Shown here: in pieces, positions 29,992 through 36,796 of the stretch | How the letters are laid out: each line of letters opens with the position of its first letter | Numbering within the stretch: the first letter of the stretch is position 1 | Source of the DNA: Motilimonas eburnea | GTDB lineage: Bacteria; Pseudomonadota; Gammaproteobacteria; Enterobacterales; CBDFNC01 | Direction of reading: 5' to 3' | Assembly (NCBI RefSeq): GCF_021295345.1 | Contig: NZ_JAIMJB010000030.1 | Span: forward strand, 1-37,220 | DNA: 37,220 nt | Notes under the pieces: generated by a model | Told to the model about the DNA's origin: nothing | Databases searched by the model: none | Seen by the model: the letters and a program-made list of their open reading frames with translations, nothing else | Position numbers and translations under genes: made by a program

Positions 29992-30018
29992 TAAATATTT
30001 AACAAATGTTGCCGATAC
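29992..30018 (+). promoter_or_regulatory. FliA (sigma-28) flagellar promoter for pomAB
   Basis: TAAA (29992-29995), exactly 15 bases, then GCCGATAC (30011-30018). This matches the enterobacterial/vibrio class III flagellar consensus TAAA-N15-GCCGATAA with one mismatch. It lies about 135 bases upstream of pomA, a stator gene expected in the late flagellar class. Confidence 0.75.
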
Positions 30019-30151
30019 CATAGAAGACGGCATTTCCAAGTTGTTTAACTTGCTGTAAATGCGTTGATATACGAAAATAAAACAAACCACTAGAAGATGA
30101 GCCATCAGCTCGACTTGTTAGGGAAATTTTCTCATTTTGAGGGTGTAAAAC

Positions 30152-30913
30152 GTGGATTTAGCAACGCTTATAGGGATTATCGGTGCCTTTGCATTTGTAC
30201 TCATGGCCATGTTGATGGGGGGCGAGTTATCGACCTTTATCGATGTGCCGTCGGTGCTGATCGTGTTTGTCGGCTCCTTGTTTGTGGTCCTGATGAAGTA
30301 CAACTTAGGGCAGTTTCTTGGTGCTGCGAAAATAGGCATCAAAGCGTTTATGTTCAAGCTAGAAAAGCCGGAAGATTTGATCACCAAGTCGGTGGAAATG
30401 GCGGACGCGGCGCGCAAGGGTGGATTCTTGGCGCTCGAGGAAGCGGAGATCACCAATGCCTTTATGCAAAAAGGTATAGACATGCTGGTGGATGGTCACG
30501 ATGCCGATGTCGTTCGGGCGACCTTGGAAAAAGACATACTGCTCACCTCAGAGCGCCATATTATGGGGGCGGGCATATTTAAGTCCCTAGGGGATGTGGC
30601 CCCCGCAATGGGCATGATCGGTACCTTGATTGGTCTGGTGGCCATGCTGTCCAACATGGATGATCCTAAGTCTATCGGCCCTGCGATGGCGGTTGCCTTG
30701 TTAACCACCCTTTATGGCGCGATCCTAGCGAACATGGTCGCCTTGCCCGTCAGTGAAAAACTGGTATTGCGGGCCGAGGAAGAAAAGCTCAACCGGGTAC
30801 TTATCATGGATGCCGTATTGGGCATTCAAGATGGCCAAAACCCGCGGGTTATTGAAGGCTTGTTGAAAAATTATCTGGCCGAGTCAAAACGTGAAGTCAA
30901 CACCACAGACTAG
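30152..30913 (+). CDS. pomA: Sodium-type flagellar stator protein PomA (MotA family)
   Basis: PomA and PomB form the inner-membrane stator that couples ion flow to flagellar rotation. Four membrane helices are visible (about 4-22, 30-48, 145-168 and 178-198), with a cytoplasmic loop between helices 2 and 3 carrying conserved charged residues (about 88-95). VAPAMGMIGTLIGLVAML in helix 3 is a PomA/MotA hallmark. At 253 aa it equals Vibrio PomA and is shorter than E. coli MotA (295). The start is GTG 30152 (MDLATLIGI, as in Vibrio). PomB follows after nine bases. A FliA promoter lies upstream. Confidence 0.93.
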   Translation: MDLATLIGIIGAFAFVLMAMLMGGELSTFIDVPSVLIVFVGSLFVVLMKYNLGQFLGAAKIGIKAFMFKLEKPEDLITKSVEMADAARKGGFLALEEAEITNAFMQKGIDMLVDGHDADVVRATLEKDILLTSERHIMGAGIFKSLGDVAPAMGMIGTLIGLVAMLSNMDDPKSIGPAMAVALLTTLYGAILANMVALPVSEKLVLRAEEEKLNRVLIMDAVLGIQDGQNPRVIEGLLKNYLAESKREVNTTD

Positions 30914-30922
30914 GGGGCAATA

Positions 30923-31828
30923 ATGGAAGAACCATGTAAATGTCCGCCGGAGGGTCTGCCCGCTTGGATGGGGACCTTTGCCGATTTGATGTCGCTGTTA
31001 ATGTGTTTCTTTGTATTGCTACTCGCGTTTTCAGAGATGGACGTATTGAAGTTTAAGCAGATAGCGGGCTCAATGAAGTACGCCTTTGGTGTACAAAACT
31101 TATTGGAAGTGAAAGATATCCCTAAAGGTACGTCTGTTATTGCACAAGAGTTTCGTCCAGGGCGTCCTGAGCCCACGCCCATTGAAACCATCATGCAACA
31201 AACCATAGACATGACCCAGGCTCGCCTTGATTTTCAAGATGGTGAAGCGGCAGAAGTGGGCGGGCAAAAGCAAGATGAAGGCACCAATGACGGCGGCATG
31301 ACGGCCTCACAGGCAATTCAAAGCCAGCAAGCACAGCAGCAAGAGGCACAAAATCAGCTCGCCAAAACCATCGCGCAAAAGATGCGCGATCAAATTGAAG
31401 ACGGCGCGATAGAAATTGAAGCCCTAGGCCAGCAATTAATTATTCGCGTACGGGAAAAAGGGGCGTTTCCTTCTGGCTCGGCGTTTTTGCAGCCTAAGTT
31501 TCGTCCGGTTATTTCAAGGGTCGCGGAAATCTTAAAAGACGTACCGGGTGAAATCACGGTATCGGGTCATACCGATAACGAAACCATTAAATCTGAGTTG
31601 TATCGTTCTAATTGGGATTTATCATCGCAACGTGCGGTGTCGGTGGCCCATGAAATGATCAAGGTGAAAGGCTTTGATCAGCAGCGCCTCATGGTAGTGG
31701 GGTATGCCGATACCAAACCACTTTTTGCCAATACCGACAGTAACAATCGCCGTAAAAACCGTCGAGTAGAAATCTCTGTGATGCAAGGTAAAGCGCAAGA
31801 GTCCGATGAAATTGGCGTGACTCAATAG
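30923..31828 (+). CDS. pomB: Sodium-type flagellar stator protein PomB (MotB family)
   Basis: PomB supplies the ion-binding aspartate and anchors the stator to peptidoglycan. The short cytoplasmic N-terminus (EPCKCPPEG) leads to the single helix at about 17-37. That helix has the critical D21 in GTFADLMSLLMCFFVLLLAF, equivalent to D24 of Vibrio PomB. The plug region follows (MDVLKFKQIAGSMKYAFG), then a Q-rich linker (about 115-150). The C-terminal OmpA-like domain (about 165-290) contains VSGHTDNETI and NRRKNRRVEI. The DLMSLLMCFF helix resembles Na+-type rather than H+-type stators. Length is 301 aa. It ends close to a 14-base-pair hairpin. Confidence 0.93.
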   Translation: MEEPCKCPPEGLPAWMGTFADLMSLLMCFFVLLLAFSEMDVLKFKQIAGSMKYAFGVQNLLEVKDIPKGTSVIAQEFRPGRPEPTPIETIMQQTIDMTQARLDFQDGEAAEVGGQKQDEGTNDGGMTASQAIQSQQAQQQEAQNQLAKTIAQKMRDQIEDGAIEIEALGQQLIIRVREKGAFPSGSAFLQPKFRPVISRVAEILKDVPGEITVSGHTDNETIKSELYRSNWDLSSQRAVSVAHEMIKVKGFDQQRLMVVGYADTKPLFANTDSNNRRKNRRVEISVMQGKAQESDEIGVTQ

Positions 31829-31835
31829 CCAGATC

Positions 31836-31878
31836 GCTTTTTTACCCTGATTAACCAAAATAGGCAGGGTAAAAAAGC
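31836..31878. repeat. 14-base perfect inverted repeat after pomB
   Basis: GCTTTTTTACCCTG (31836-31849) and CAGGGTAAAAAAGC (31865-31878) pair perfectly around a 15-base loop, eight bases after the pomB stop. The T run is on the 5' arm and the A run on the 3' arm on both strands, so this is not a normal U-tract terminator. It may protect or end the pomAB mRNA. Confidence 0.6.
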
Positions 31879-31883
31879 ACCAC

Positions 31884-31912
31884 TTTAAGTCCTCACTCTC
31901 TCAAGGTATAAT
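31884..31912 (+). promoter_or_regulatory. Candidate thiI promoter
   Basis: A consensus TATAAT (31907-31912) with a weak TTTAAG (31884-31889) 17 bases upstream. It lies 34 bases before the thiI ATG. Confidence 0.5.
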
Positions 31913-31945
31913 CCGCCCCCTTGATTTTGACCCTAAGTGAAGCCG

Positions 31946-33400
31946 ATGAAATTTGTCGTAAAGTTTTTCCCTGAAATCCTGATGAAAAGCAAGTCTGTTC
32001 GTAAGCGTTTTTGTAAGATGTTACAAAGCAATATCCGTAACATTTTGCGCCGCTATGACGATGATGTGAAAGTCATTTTGGAATGGGATCACATTATTGT
32101 AAAAACAGTTAACGATAGCGACAAAAACCGAGCCAAGTTAATTGAGCTACTGTCTAGCACGCCGGGTGTTGCGTTTTTCTTAGAAGTACAACAAACCCCA
32201 TTTGAAGACTTACATGACATTTATGAGCAGGTATTGCCCATTGCTGGCCCCCTGCTGGAAGGGAAAACCTTTTGTGTCAGAGTTAAGCGCCGCGGTAAGC
32301 ATGACTTTAGTTCAACGGAAGTTGAACGTTATGTGGGTGGCGGTTTAAACCAAAACACCGGCGCCCTGAAGGTGCAATTGAAAAATCCTGATGTGCAAGT
32401 GTTACTTGAGATAGATCATCAAGATCTCTTTATCGTTAAGCAGCGCCATGAAGGCTTAGGTGGCTTCCCGATGGGCTCACAAGAGGGTGTGCTATCGCTG
32501 ATCTCGGGCGGTTTTGATTCGGGCGTATCCAGCTACATCATGATGAAGCGCGGCATGCGCGTGCATTACTGTTTCTTTAATCTTGGCGGTGCGGCACACG
32601 AAATTGGCGTTAAGCAAGTTGCCCACCATTTGTGGGATCGTTTTGGCTCGTCTCATCGCGTTAAGTTTTTAGCTGTGCCATTTGAGCCCGTGGTCGCCGA
32701 GATCTTAGAAAAGGTTGAAGATGGCCAAATGGGCGTGATCTTAAAACGCATGATGGTGCGCACGGGGGCTAAATTAGCCGAGCGCTTGGCGCTGGATGCC
32801 ATGGTGACAGGGGAAGCGGTAGGCCAAGTGTCGAGTCAAACCTTGCGTAACCTGTCGGTGATCGATAAAGCCACGGATACCCTGATTTTGCGCCCGCTGA
32901 TTGCCATGGACAAGCAAGACATCATCAATACCGCGCGCCAAATCGGCACCGCCGAGTTTTCCGAAACGATCCCTGAATACTGCGGCGTGATCTCTAATAA
33001 GCCGACGGTGAAAGCCGTGATGAGCAAGATTGAAGAACAAGAAGCTAATTTTGATATGTCACTGATTGATAAGGTAGTGGGTGAAACCATGACCTTAGAC
33101 ATTCGTGATATTGGCGAGCAAACCGATGCCGAGGTGACCGAAGTTGAAACCACGGCGCAATTTGCAGCAAACGAAGTGGTACTGGATATTCGTTCTGATG
33201 AAGAGCGCGAAGATAAGCCATTAAAGCTTGAAGGCGTTGCCATTGAAAGCATGGCGTTTTTTAAACTGGGCACGCAGTTTGATACCTTAGATCAGTCAAA
33301 AACTTACTTGTTATATTGCGATCGCGGCGTGATGAGTAAGCTGCAAGCGTTGTACTTGAAAGAAGCCGGCTTCAACAATGTTAAGGTTTACCGTCCTTAA
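31946..33400 (+). CDS. thiI: tRNA 4-thiouridine synthase / thiamine sulfurtransferase
   Basis: ThiI adenylates U8 of tRNA and transfers persulfide sulfur to make s4U; it also supplies sulfur for the thiamine thiazole. Domains in order are a ferredoxin-like region and THUMP (1-165), the PP-loop ATPase with SGGFDSG (187-193), and a C-terminal rhodanese domain (about 400-484) with the persulfide cysteine in YCDRGVMS. A second conserved cysteine is in EYCGVIS. From ATG 31946 the length is 484 aa (E. coli 482); GTG three codons earlier is also open but the family begins MKF. It is monocistronic. The C-terminal rhodanese domain is the gammaproteobacterial long form. Confidence 0.96.
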   Translation: MKFVVKFFPEILMKSKSVRKRFCKMLQSNIRNILRRYDDDVKVILEWDHIIVKTVNDSDKNRAKLIELLSSTPGVAFFLEVQQTPFEDLHDIYEQVLPIAGPLLEGKTFCVRVKRRGKHDFSSTEVERYVGGGLNQNTGALKVQLKNPDVQVLLEIDHQDLFIVKQRHEGLGGFPMGSQEGVLSLISGGFDSGVSSYIMMKRGMRVHYCFFNLGGAAHEIGVKQVAHHLWDRFGSSHRVKFLAVPFEPVVAEILEKVEDGQMGVILKRMMVRTGAKLAERLALDAMVTGEAVGQVSSQTLRNLSVIDKATDTLILRPLIAMDKQDIINTARQIGTAEFSETIPEYCGVISNKPTVKAVMSKIEEQEANFDMSLIDKVVGETMTLDIRDIGEQTDAEVTEVETTAQFAANEVVLDIRSDEEREDKPLKLEGVAIESMAFFKLGTQFDTLDQSKTYLLYCDRGVMSKLQALYLKEAGFNNVKVYRP

Positions 33401-33416
33401 TACATCCTCTGATTTT

Positions 33417-33448
33417 GGATAGCTTAAGCAGAAATACTTAAGTTATCC
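33417..33448 (+). repeat. Hairpin downstream of thiI
   Basis: GGATAGCTTAAG (33417-33428) and CTTAAGTTATCC (33437-33448) form a 12-base stem with one G-U pair and an 8-base loop. No T-tract follows, so it may be a transcript end stabilised by structure. Confidence 0.45.
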
Positions 33449-33475
33449 CTAATTAACCTGAACAGGCACACTCCC

Positions 33476-33523
33476 ACACTCAAGCCTCAAGCCCTGTGGG
33501 AGGCGAGCTTGCTCGGCGAATAT
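33476..33523 (+). repeat. REP-like element, copy 1
   Basis: A 48-base unit repeated at 33597-33644 with one mismatch. Its core, CCCTGTGGGAGGCGAGC followed by TTGCTCGGCGAA, contains an imperfect palindrome (CGAGC/GCTCG) after a conserved GTGGGAG. This is the layout of REP sequences of the Pseudomonas type. Confidence 0.75.
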
Positions 33524-33559
33524 TACAAGCACAAACTCACTTCACACTTAATACAGCCA

Positions 33560-33585
33560 TTCCCTGAGCAAGCTCAGGTCCCACA
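33560..33585 (-). repeat. REP-like element, inverted variant copy
   Basis: On the minus strand this reads TGTGGGACCTGAGC followed by TTGCTCAGGGAA. It has the same TGTGGGA head and GAGCTTGCTC centre as copies 1 and 2, but a compensated stem (CCTGAGC/GCTCAGG). It sits between the two direct copies in opposite orientation, as in a REPIN-like cluster. Confidence 0.65.
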
Positions 33586-33596
33586 AGCTCACATCT

Positions 33597-33644
33597 ACAC
33601 TCAAGTCTCAAGCCCTGTGGGAGGCGAGCTTGCTCGGCGAATAT
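33597..33644 (+). repeat. REP-like element, copy 2
   Basis: It matches copy 1 (33476-33523) over 48 bases with one difference (T for C at 33606). The two copies start 121 bases apart and share orientation. Confidence 0.75.
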
Positions 33645-33716
33645 CACCAAATACAAACCCTCCCCACATAGCGGACAAGCACCAAGGTTAATTTACCCAA
33701 GGATTTATAAGTTGAG

Positions 33717-33742
33717 CTTGATGTTAACTTGATGTTAACTTG
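33717..33742 (+). repeat. 11-base tandem repeat upstream of a VOC-like gene
   Basis: CTTGATGTTAA occurs twice in tandem (33717-33738), followed by a partial CTTG. The 11-base period is about one helical turn. It lies 24 bases before a GTG start, where a regulator or promoter could sit. Confidence 0.4.
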
Positions 33743-33765
33743 GCTTTTTAATCGGGAGGATCACA

Positions 33766-34092
33766 GTGAAAAAACTACATCTTGCACTTTCAACAAATCA
33801 AATTGAAGCCACCATCGCGGATTACAGCAAGCGTTTGGGCGCAGAGCCTTGCTCTTACATTGCCAATGAATATGCGCTGTGGCGCACACCTTCCCTAAAC
33901 TTGTCGGTGCGCCAAGATCCCACTTGTCCACCGGGTGAACTGCGCCATTTAGGTTGGGAAGACCCTAGCGCCACCGAGTTTAGTCAAGAGGATGATGTTA
34001 ACGGCATCACTTGGGAGCGTTTTAATGCCCAGCAACAGGCCGATGAGATTAATGAAATTTGGCCGCAAGCCGATTATCAGCCTGAAAACTAA
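33766..34092 (+). CDS. Small VOC/glyoxalase-like protein
   Basis: A 108-aa soluble protein beginning KKLHLALSTNQIEATIADYSKRLG, the opening strand-helix pattern of vicinal-oxygen-chelate (glyoxalase/dioxygenase fold) proteins. A strand-rich middle (YALWRTPSLNLSVRQD) follows, then an acidic C-terminus (EEDDVNG-like, ending QPEN). Only one half-module of the fold is present, so it would dimerise. The metal ligands of known VOC enzymes are not clearly identifiable beyond H5, so a specific reaction cannot be named. The start is GTG 33766 with GGGAGGA at ideal spacing. The next gene starts three bases after its stop, suggesting an operon. Confidence 0.7.
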   Translation: MKKLHLALSTNQIEATIADYSKRLGAEPCSYIANEYALWRTPSLNLSVRQDPTCPPGELRHLGWEDPSATEFSQEDDVNGITWERFNAQQQADEINEIWPQADYQPEN

Positions 34093-34095
34093 TCT

Positions 34096-34710
34096 ATGGT
34101 TCGACTCGATTTTTTTAGCGAAAAGCCATCAATACTGAAGTTAAGTGTTGGGCTTATTTGCACCTTAATGGGACTGCTCACCTTTTGGGCCGGTTATAGC
34201 CAAGAGCATGCCCCTTTGATAATCGTGATTATTTACTTGTTTGCGATGGGGCTGGTGGTCACCGGGGTATATCTCGTCGGCTATGTGGATTATCGCTATT
34301 TAGATCAGCAAAAGCAGCAGCTGATCCGCGCGAGAGGTTTGTGGCTGGCACGCCGCTATTGTTATTACCCCTTTGCTGATATCAAAGCCGTTGATGTGCG
34401 AATGGCGTCAGCCATCCAACGTCAAGGCGACAGCTCGCAATATAGCTCAGCCAGTGTTTCGTATTCAGCGGTGATCAAATTAAAGGGCGATGAGGTCTAC
34501 TTTACCGGCTCGAGTGACAAGCAGGAAACCATCCAACATGCGCAGCAACTGGCGCAAAGCATCAATAAGCCACTGCGCATCAAAACCCATGGCCGCACTA
34601 AAAGTCGCTCAAAAGACCACGAAGTGAGCATGGCTCGGATAGGGTTATTATTGCTACTTATCCTTTCTATGATGGCAGGAGCTTATGCGCTGGTTGCGGT
34701 GAAGACTTAA
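34096..34710 (+). CDS. Three-helix membrane protein of unknown function
   Basis: A 204-aa protein with membrane helices at about 12-30, 39-61 and 181-200, enclosing a soluble part of about 115 residues. That part has alternating strands (QLIRARGLWLARRYCYYPFADIKAVDVRMA and YSAVIKLKGDEVYFTGS). The pattern resembles the bacterial PH-like proteins that sit between membrane helices, but I do not recognise a named family. The DSSQYSSASVSYSA stretch is a low-complexity loop. It starts three bases after the VOC-like gene and probably shares its transcript. It is the last gene before the integrase remnant. Confidence 0.7.
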   Translation: MVRLDFFSEKPSILKLSVGLICTLMGLLTFWAGYSQEHAPLIIVIIYLFAMGLVVTGVYLVGYVDYRYLDQQKQQLIRARGLWLARRYCYYPFADIKAVDVRMASAIQRQGDSSQYSSASVSYSAVIKLKGDEVYFTGSSDKQETIQHAQQLAQSINKPLRIKTHGRTKSRSKDHEVSMARIGLLLLLILSMMAGAYALVAVKT

Positions 34711-34772
34711 ATTGAATAAGTCTGAATGCAATCTGGCAGCTTCCTTTCTTCGATATGACGGTTGCCCCTCAA

Positions 34773-34962
34773 TTGGTTAAGTCTCTAAGTGAGCTAGAGG
34801 GGATTGGCACGCATTCTATGCGAGGCACCAAAGGTCACTGATCTATGTTCGAATCAAAAACATTCGCGCATTCAGTTATTGCTTGACCGAGTGAAGTTGG
34901 ATAATACCGTTCGATATTTAGGCGTAGAAATAGAGGGTGCGTTGAACATCTCAGAAGGGATT
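34773..34962 (+). pseudogene. Tyrosine recombinase (phage-type integrase) C-terminal remnant, frameshifted
   Basis: Three consecutive pieces in three different frames read as one integrase C-terminus. VKSLSELEGIGTHSMRGTK (34776-34832) contains the catalytic HxMR box. LIYVRIKNIRA (34838-34870) continues it. IQLLLDRVKLDNTVRYLGVE then IEGALNISEGI (34870-34962) covers the GHxxxxxTxxYLG region, with TVRYLGVE carrying the nucleophile tyrosine. Typical family members read GTHTMRRTK, LIYRRTKNLRAVQLLLG and TVRYLGIEVDDAL. At least two frameshifts and substitutions (LLGH to LLDR) show it is dead. The N-terminal part is not recognisable upstream. It suggests a past integrated element. Confidence 0.75.
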
Positions 34963-35067
34963 TTTTATAGCAAGGTCAGATGCTTTTTGATATTTGGGTT
35001 AGGTTGCTGTAAATGGTAAATAAGCCTTTGTATTCAGTGTTTTATGTGTTTATTGCGTGGGGGTGGT

Positions 35068-35129
35068 GCCGTATTTGAGCAGTGATTTATGCCGTATTTA
35101 TTCCTAACGTGACAGCGTTGCGCTATACT
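35068..35129 (+). promoter_or_regulatory. Promoter region of the AbiE-type module with direct repeats
   Basis: TGCCGTATTT occurs at 35068-35077 and 35090-35099, 22 bases apart (two helical turns). A -10-like TATACT follows (35124-35129), with a weak -35 at 35101-35106 and GTTAGGAGG before the antitoxin ATG. AbiEi antitoxins are known to repress their own promoter through repeated sites, so these are candidate operators. Confidence 0.45.
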
Positions 35130-35159
35130 GCCAATACATAATAAAGTTAGGAGGTTCAA

Positions 35160-35564
35160 ATGACAGCTGTTGATCGTGTTTATCAGAAGATAAAGCGTTC
35201 AAGACGCTACGTTTTTGAGCGTAAAGACTTTGATGGCTTTGCTAGCTACGATCAAATCGGTCGTGTACTAAGGCAATTGGTTAAGCAAGGCGAGTTAATA
35301 AAACTTGGCTATGGACTGTACACCAAGGCTCGCATTAACAGCCTAACCGGAAAACCTATGCCTACGAACCCAGGTGGAAGCGATGCCCTGATGCGTGAGA
35401 TATTAAAGATGAAAGGCGTCGATTTTGAAATGGACAGCCTATCTTTACAAAGCTTATCAGGTGAAAGCACGCAAATTCCATCCTCCGTTCAATATTCATG
35501 GAACCCCAAACAGTTTAATCGCAAATTGGCTGTCGGTAACCGAGTTTTAAACTCACCGAGCTAA
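35160..35564 (+). CDS. AbiEi-like antitoxin (DUF6088 type)
   Basis: A 134-aa protein beginning with a winged-helix domain (about 1-58: VYQKIKRSRRYVFERKDFDG, QIGRVLRQLVKQGELIKLGYG, LYTKAR). This is the pattern of AbiEi/DUF6088 transcriptional autorepressor antitoxins. The rest (about 60-134) is strand-rich and basic near the end (WNPKQFNRKLAVGN). It is shorter than classical AbiEi (about 200-290 aa). It ends one base before the start of a toxin-like nucleotidyltransferase, the classic antitoxin-first operon order. AGGAGG precedes the ATG. Pairing with the downstream gene supports the role; the family name rests on recalled pattern. Confidence 0.78.
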   Translation: MTAVDRVYQKIKRSRRYVFERKDFDGFASYDQIGRVLRQLVKQGELIKLGYGLYTKARINSLTGKPMPTNPGGSDALMREILKMKGVDFEMDSLSLQSLSGESTQIPSSVQYSWNPKQFNRKLAVGNRVLNSPS

Positions 35565-35565
35565 T

Positions 35566-36519
35566 ATGGAAAAATTAAAACAACAATTTCTTGAGGTTTC
35601 TGATGCGCTTGAGCTCGGAAACCCGGCCATTATTGAAAAAGATTACTGGGTCGTCGCTTTACTTGCAGAATTAGCGAAAGTGTCTCTTGTGTATCATCAA
35701 ATGGTCTTTTCTGGCGGGACTGCTCTGGCAAAGTCCAACGTTAAGATCCTTCGAATGTCAGAAGACGTCGACATTAAATTGATTCCAAAACCAGCGTTTG
35801 AAGAACTAACCCGCGCCAAAAAGAAAGCGGCTCGTAAGGCATACATTAACAAGGTTGAGCAGGCAATTAGCCTATCAGAGCGATTCACCGTCGAAACACG
35901 ACTTGTTCGTGATGAGTATCGCTATATTGAATTGGAACTTAGATATCTACAGCAGTTTAGTCAAGCACCGTGTCTTCGCCCCATTATTAAGCTGGAATTA
36001 ATGGAGACAATCCCCTTACTTGATGTAGAAGCTCGTAGCATTCAGTCCTTGGTTTCGGAGCTGTATAAACAACCACAAGAAGTAGAGGCGTTTGATTGCG
36101 TCTCTATCCATGCCACCTTGGTTGAAAAAGTGATTTCAATGTTGCGTCGTACCATGTCAGCGAAGCGCTGTGCTGAGCGTAAGGATGATGCCACGCTTGT
36201 TCGCCATATTTATGATGTTTACTGTATTTTAAAGAGCGAAGATCAAAAAGAAAGCCTCGATCTGAAAGCACTTACACCGTTATTTAAAATCGTGTTGGAA
36301 GAAGATATTGAGCGCTTTGGCAATCAGCATGCAGAGTTTGTCTCTAATCCTAAACAAGAGCTACAACTTGGGTTGAAAGAGCTTGAAGAAAACCCCGTTT
36401 TTCGACAGCGCTTTAACGATTTTGTTACCCCTATGGTGTTTAACACCGAACCTCATGATTTTGATACCTGCTTTGCTTCTTTCAGAAACGTAACGGAATT
36501 GTTAATTACAACAATTTAG
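35566..36519 (+). CDS. AbiEii/AbiGii-family nucleotidyltransferase toxin
   Basis: A 317-aa protein of the AbiEii (DUF1814) nucleotidyltransferase family, the toxin of type IV AbiE modules that can cause abortive infection. IEKDYWV (23-29) is the family's opening motif. FSGGTALAKS (48-57) followed by MSEDVDIKL (64-72) gives the GG(T/S)...DxD catalytic motif, with D67 and D69 as metal ligands. TLVEKVISMLRR (184-195) holds the conserved lysine, and VRHIYDVYCI (212-221) the last family motif. All key residues are present, so it should be active. The target is not evident; studied relatives modify tRNA or act as GTP-dependent transferases. Its start is coupled to the antitoxin. Confidence 0.85.
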   Translation: MEKLKQQFLEVSDALELGNPAIIEKDYWVVALLAELAKVSLVYHQMVFSGGTALAKSNVKILRMSEDVDIKLIPKPAFEELTRAKKKAARKAYINKVEQAISLSERFTVETRLVRDEYRYIELELRYLQQFSQAPCLRPIIKLELMETIPLLDVEARSIQSLVSELYKQPQEVEAFDCVSIHATLVEKVISMLRRTMSAKRCAERKDDATLVRHIYDVYCILKSEDQKESLDLKALTPLFKIVLEEDIERFGNQHAEFVSNPKQELQLGLKELEENPVFRQRFNDFVTPMVFNTEPHDFDTCFASFRNVTELLITTI

Positions 36520-36630
36520 TTAAGGCACTAGTTTGCTAGTTACCCAGTTCGTGGTGCATCAGCAAATAAAGATCGAAAAAGAGAGAGTTGCCCAAGTAAA
36601 GGGCAAACACAGAGAAATCAGGAAAAAATC
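36520..36630. other. Short spacer with hairpin before the hsdM remnant
   Basis: ACTAG/CTAGT (about 36527-36540) is a small hairpin just after the toxin stop. TTGCCC (36588-36593) and GGGCAA (36601-36606) form another before the remnant start. CAGGAAAAAATC precedes its ATG and is probably the old hsdM ribosome site. Confidence 0.4.
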
Positions 36631-36796
36631 ATGACAAGTACCCAAAAACCGCTGCACTGCAACGCCAAATCTGGTAAGTCACCAACGACGTACGCGGCTC
36701 ATTAGAGGGCTGGGATTTTAAACAATTTTTCTATCGTTTTATCAGTGAGAAATTCACCAACTATATAGAAGGTGGCGACGATAACATCCACTACAC
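36631..36796 (+). pseudogene. hsdM: hsdM (type I restriction methyltransferase) N-terminal remnant
   Basis: The DNA encodes the very start of a type I modification subunit in pieces. MTSTQK (36631-36648) is followed, after a one-base frame change, by AALQRQIW, then an in-frame TAA (36675-36677), then VTNDVRGSLEGWDFKQFFYRF and ISEKFTNYIEGGDDNIHYT (from 36678). Intact HsdM reads approximately RQIWQIANDLRGSVDGWDFKQYVLGTLFYRFISENF. The remnant thus has a frameshift, a nonsense codon and an in-frame loss of about five residues (YVLGT), and everything after residue about 60 is gone. It ends where a minus-strand gene fragment begins. Confidence 0.8.

Larger units (their letters stand above)
33401..33765. 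other. Intergenic repeat-rich region after thiI
   Basis: The 365 bases between thiI and the next gene hold no credible coding sequence. They contain a thiI-proximal hairpin, three REP-like elements and an 11-base tandem repeat, listed separately. This marks the boundary from conserved core genes to accessory DNA. Confidence 0.7.
34711..35159. other. Spacer holding a recombinase remnant and the toxin-antitoxin promoter
   Basis: This 449-base gap has no intact gene. It contains the decayed tyrosine recombinase segment (34773-34962) and, from about 35060, the regulatory region of the AbiE-type pair. A 71-codon open frame from 34804 is only one of the three frames of the remnant. Confidence 0.65.

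Noticed and set aside
30097-30582. 161-residue open frame overlapping pomA
   Set aside because: It is in another frame of the clearly recognised pomA gene, and the peptide is rich in C, H, R and G in a shadow-like way.
32774-33273. Minus-strand open frames inside thiI
   Set aside because: thiI is conserved through this whole region; the frames lack starts with ribosome sites and have no recognisable domains.
33509-33691. 60-residue open frame in the REP region
   Set aside because: It runs through the repeat units, has no ribosome site, and its composition reflects the repeats.
34846-34858. tRNA T-arm-like GTTCGAATC near the integrase remnant
   Set aside because: The bases encode the YVRIK part of the integrase remnant, and no acceptor stem or anticodon arm surrounds them.
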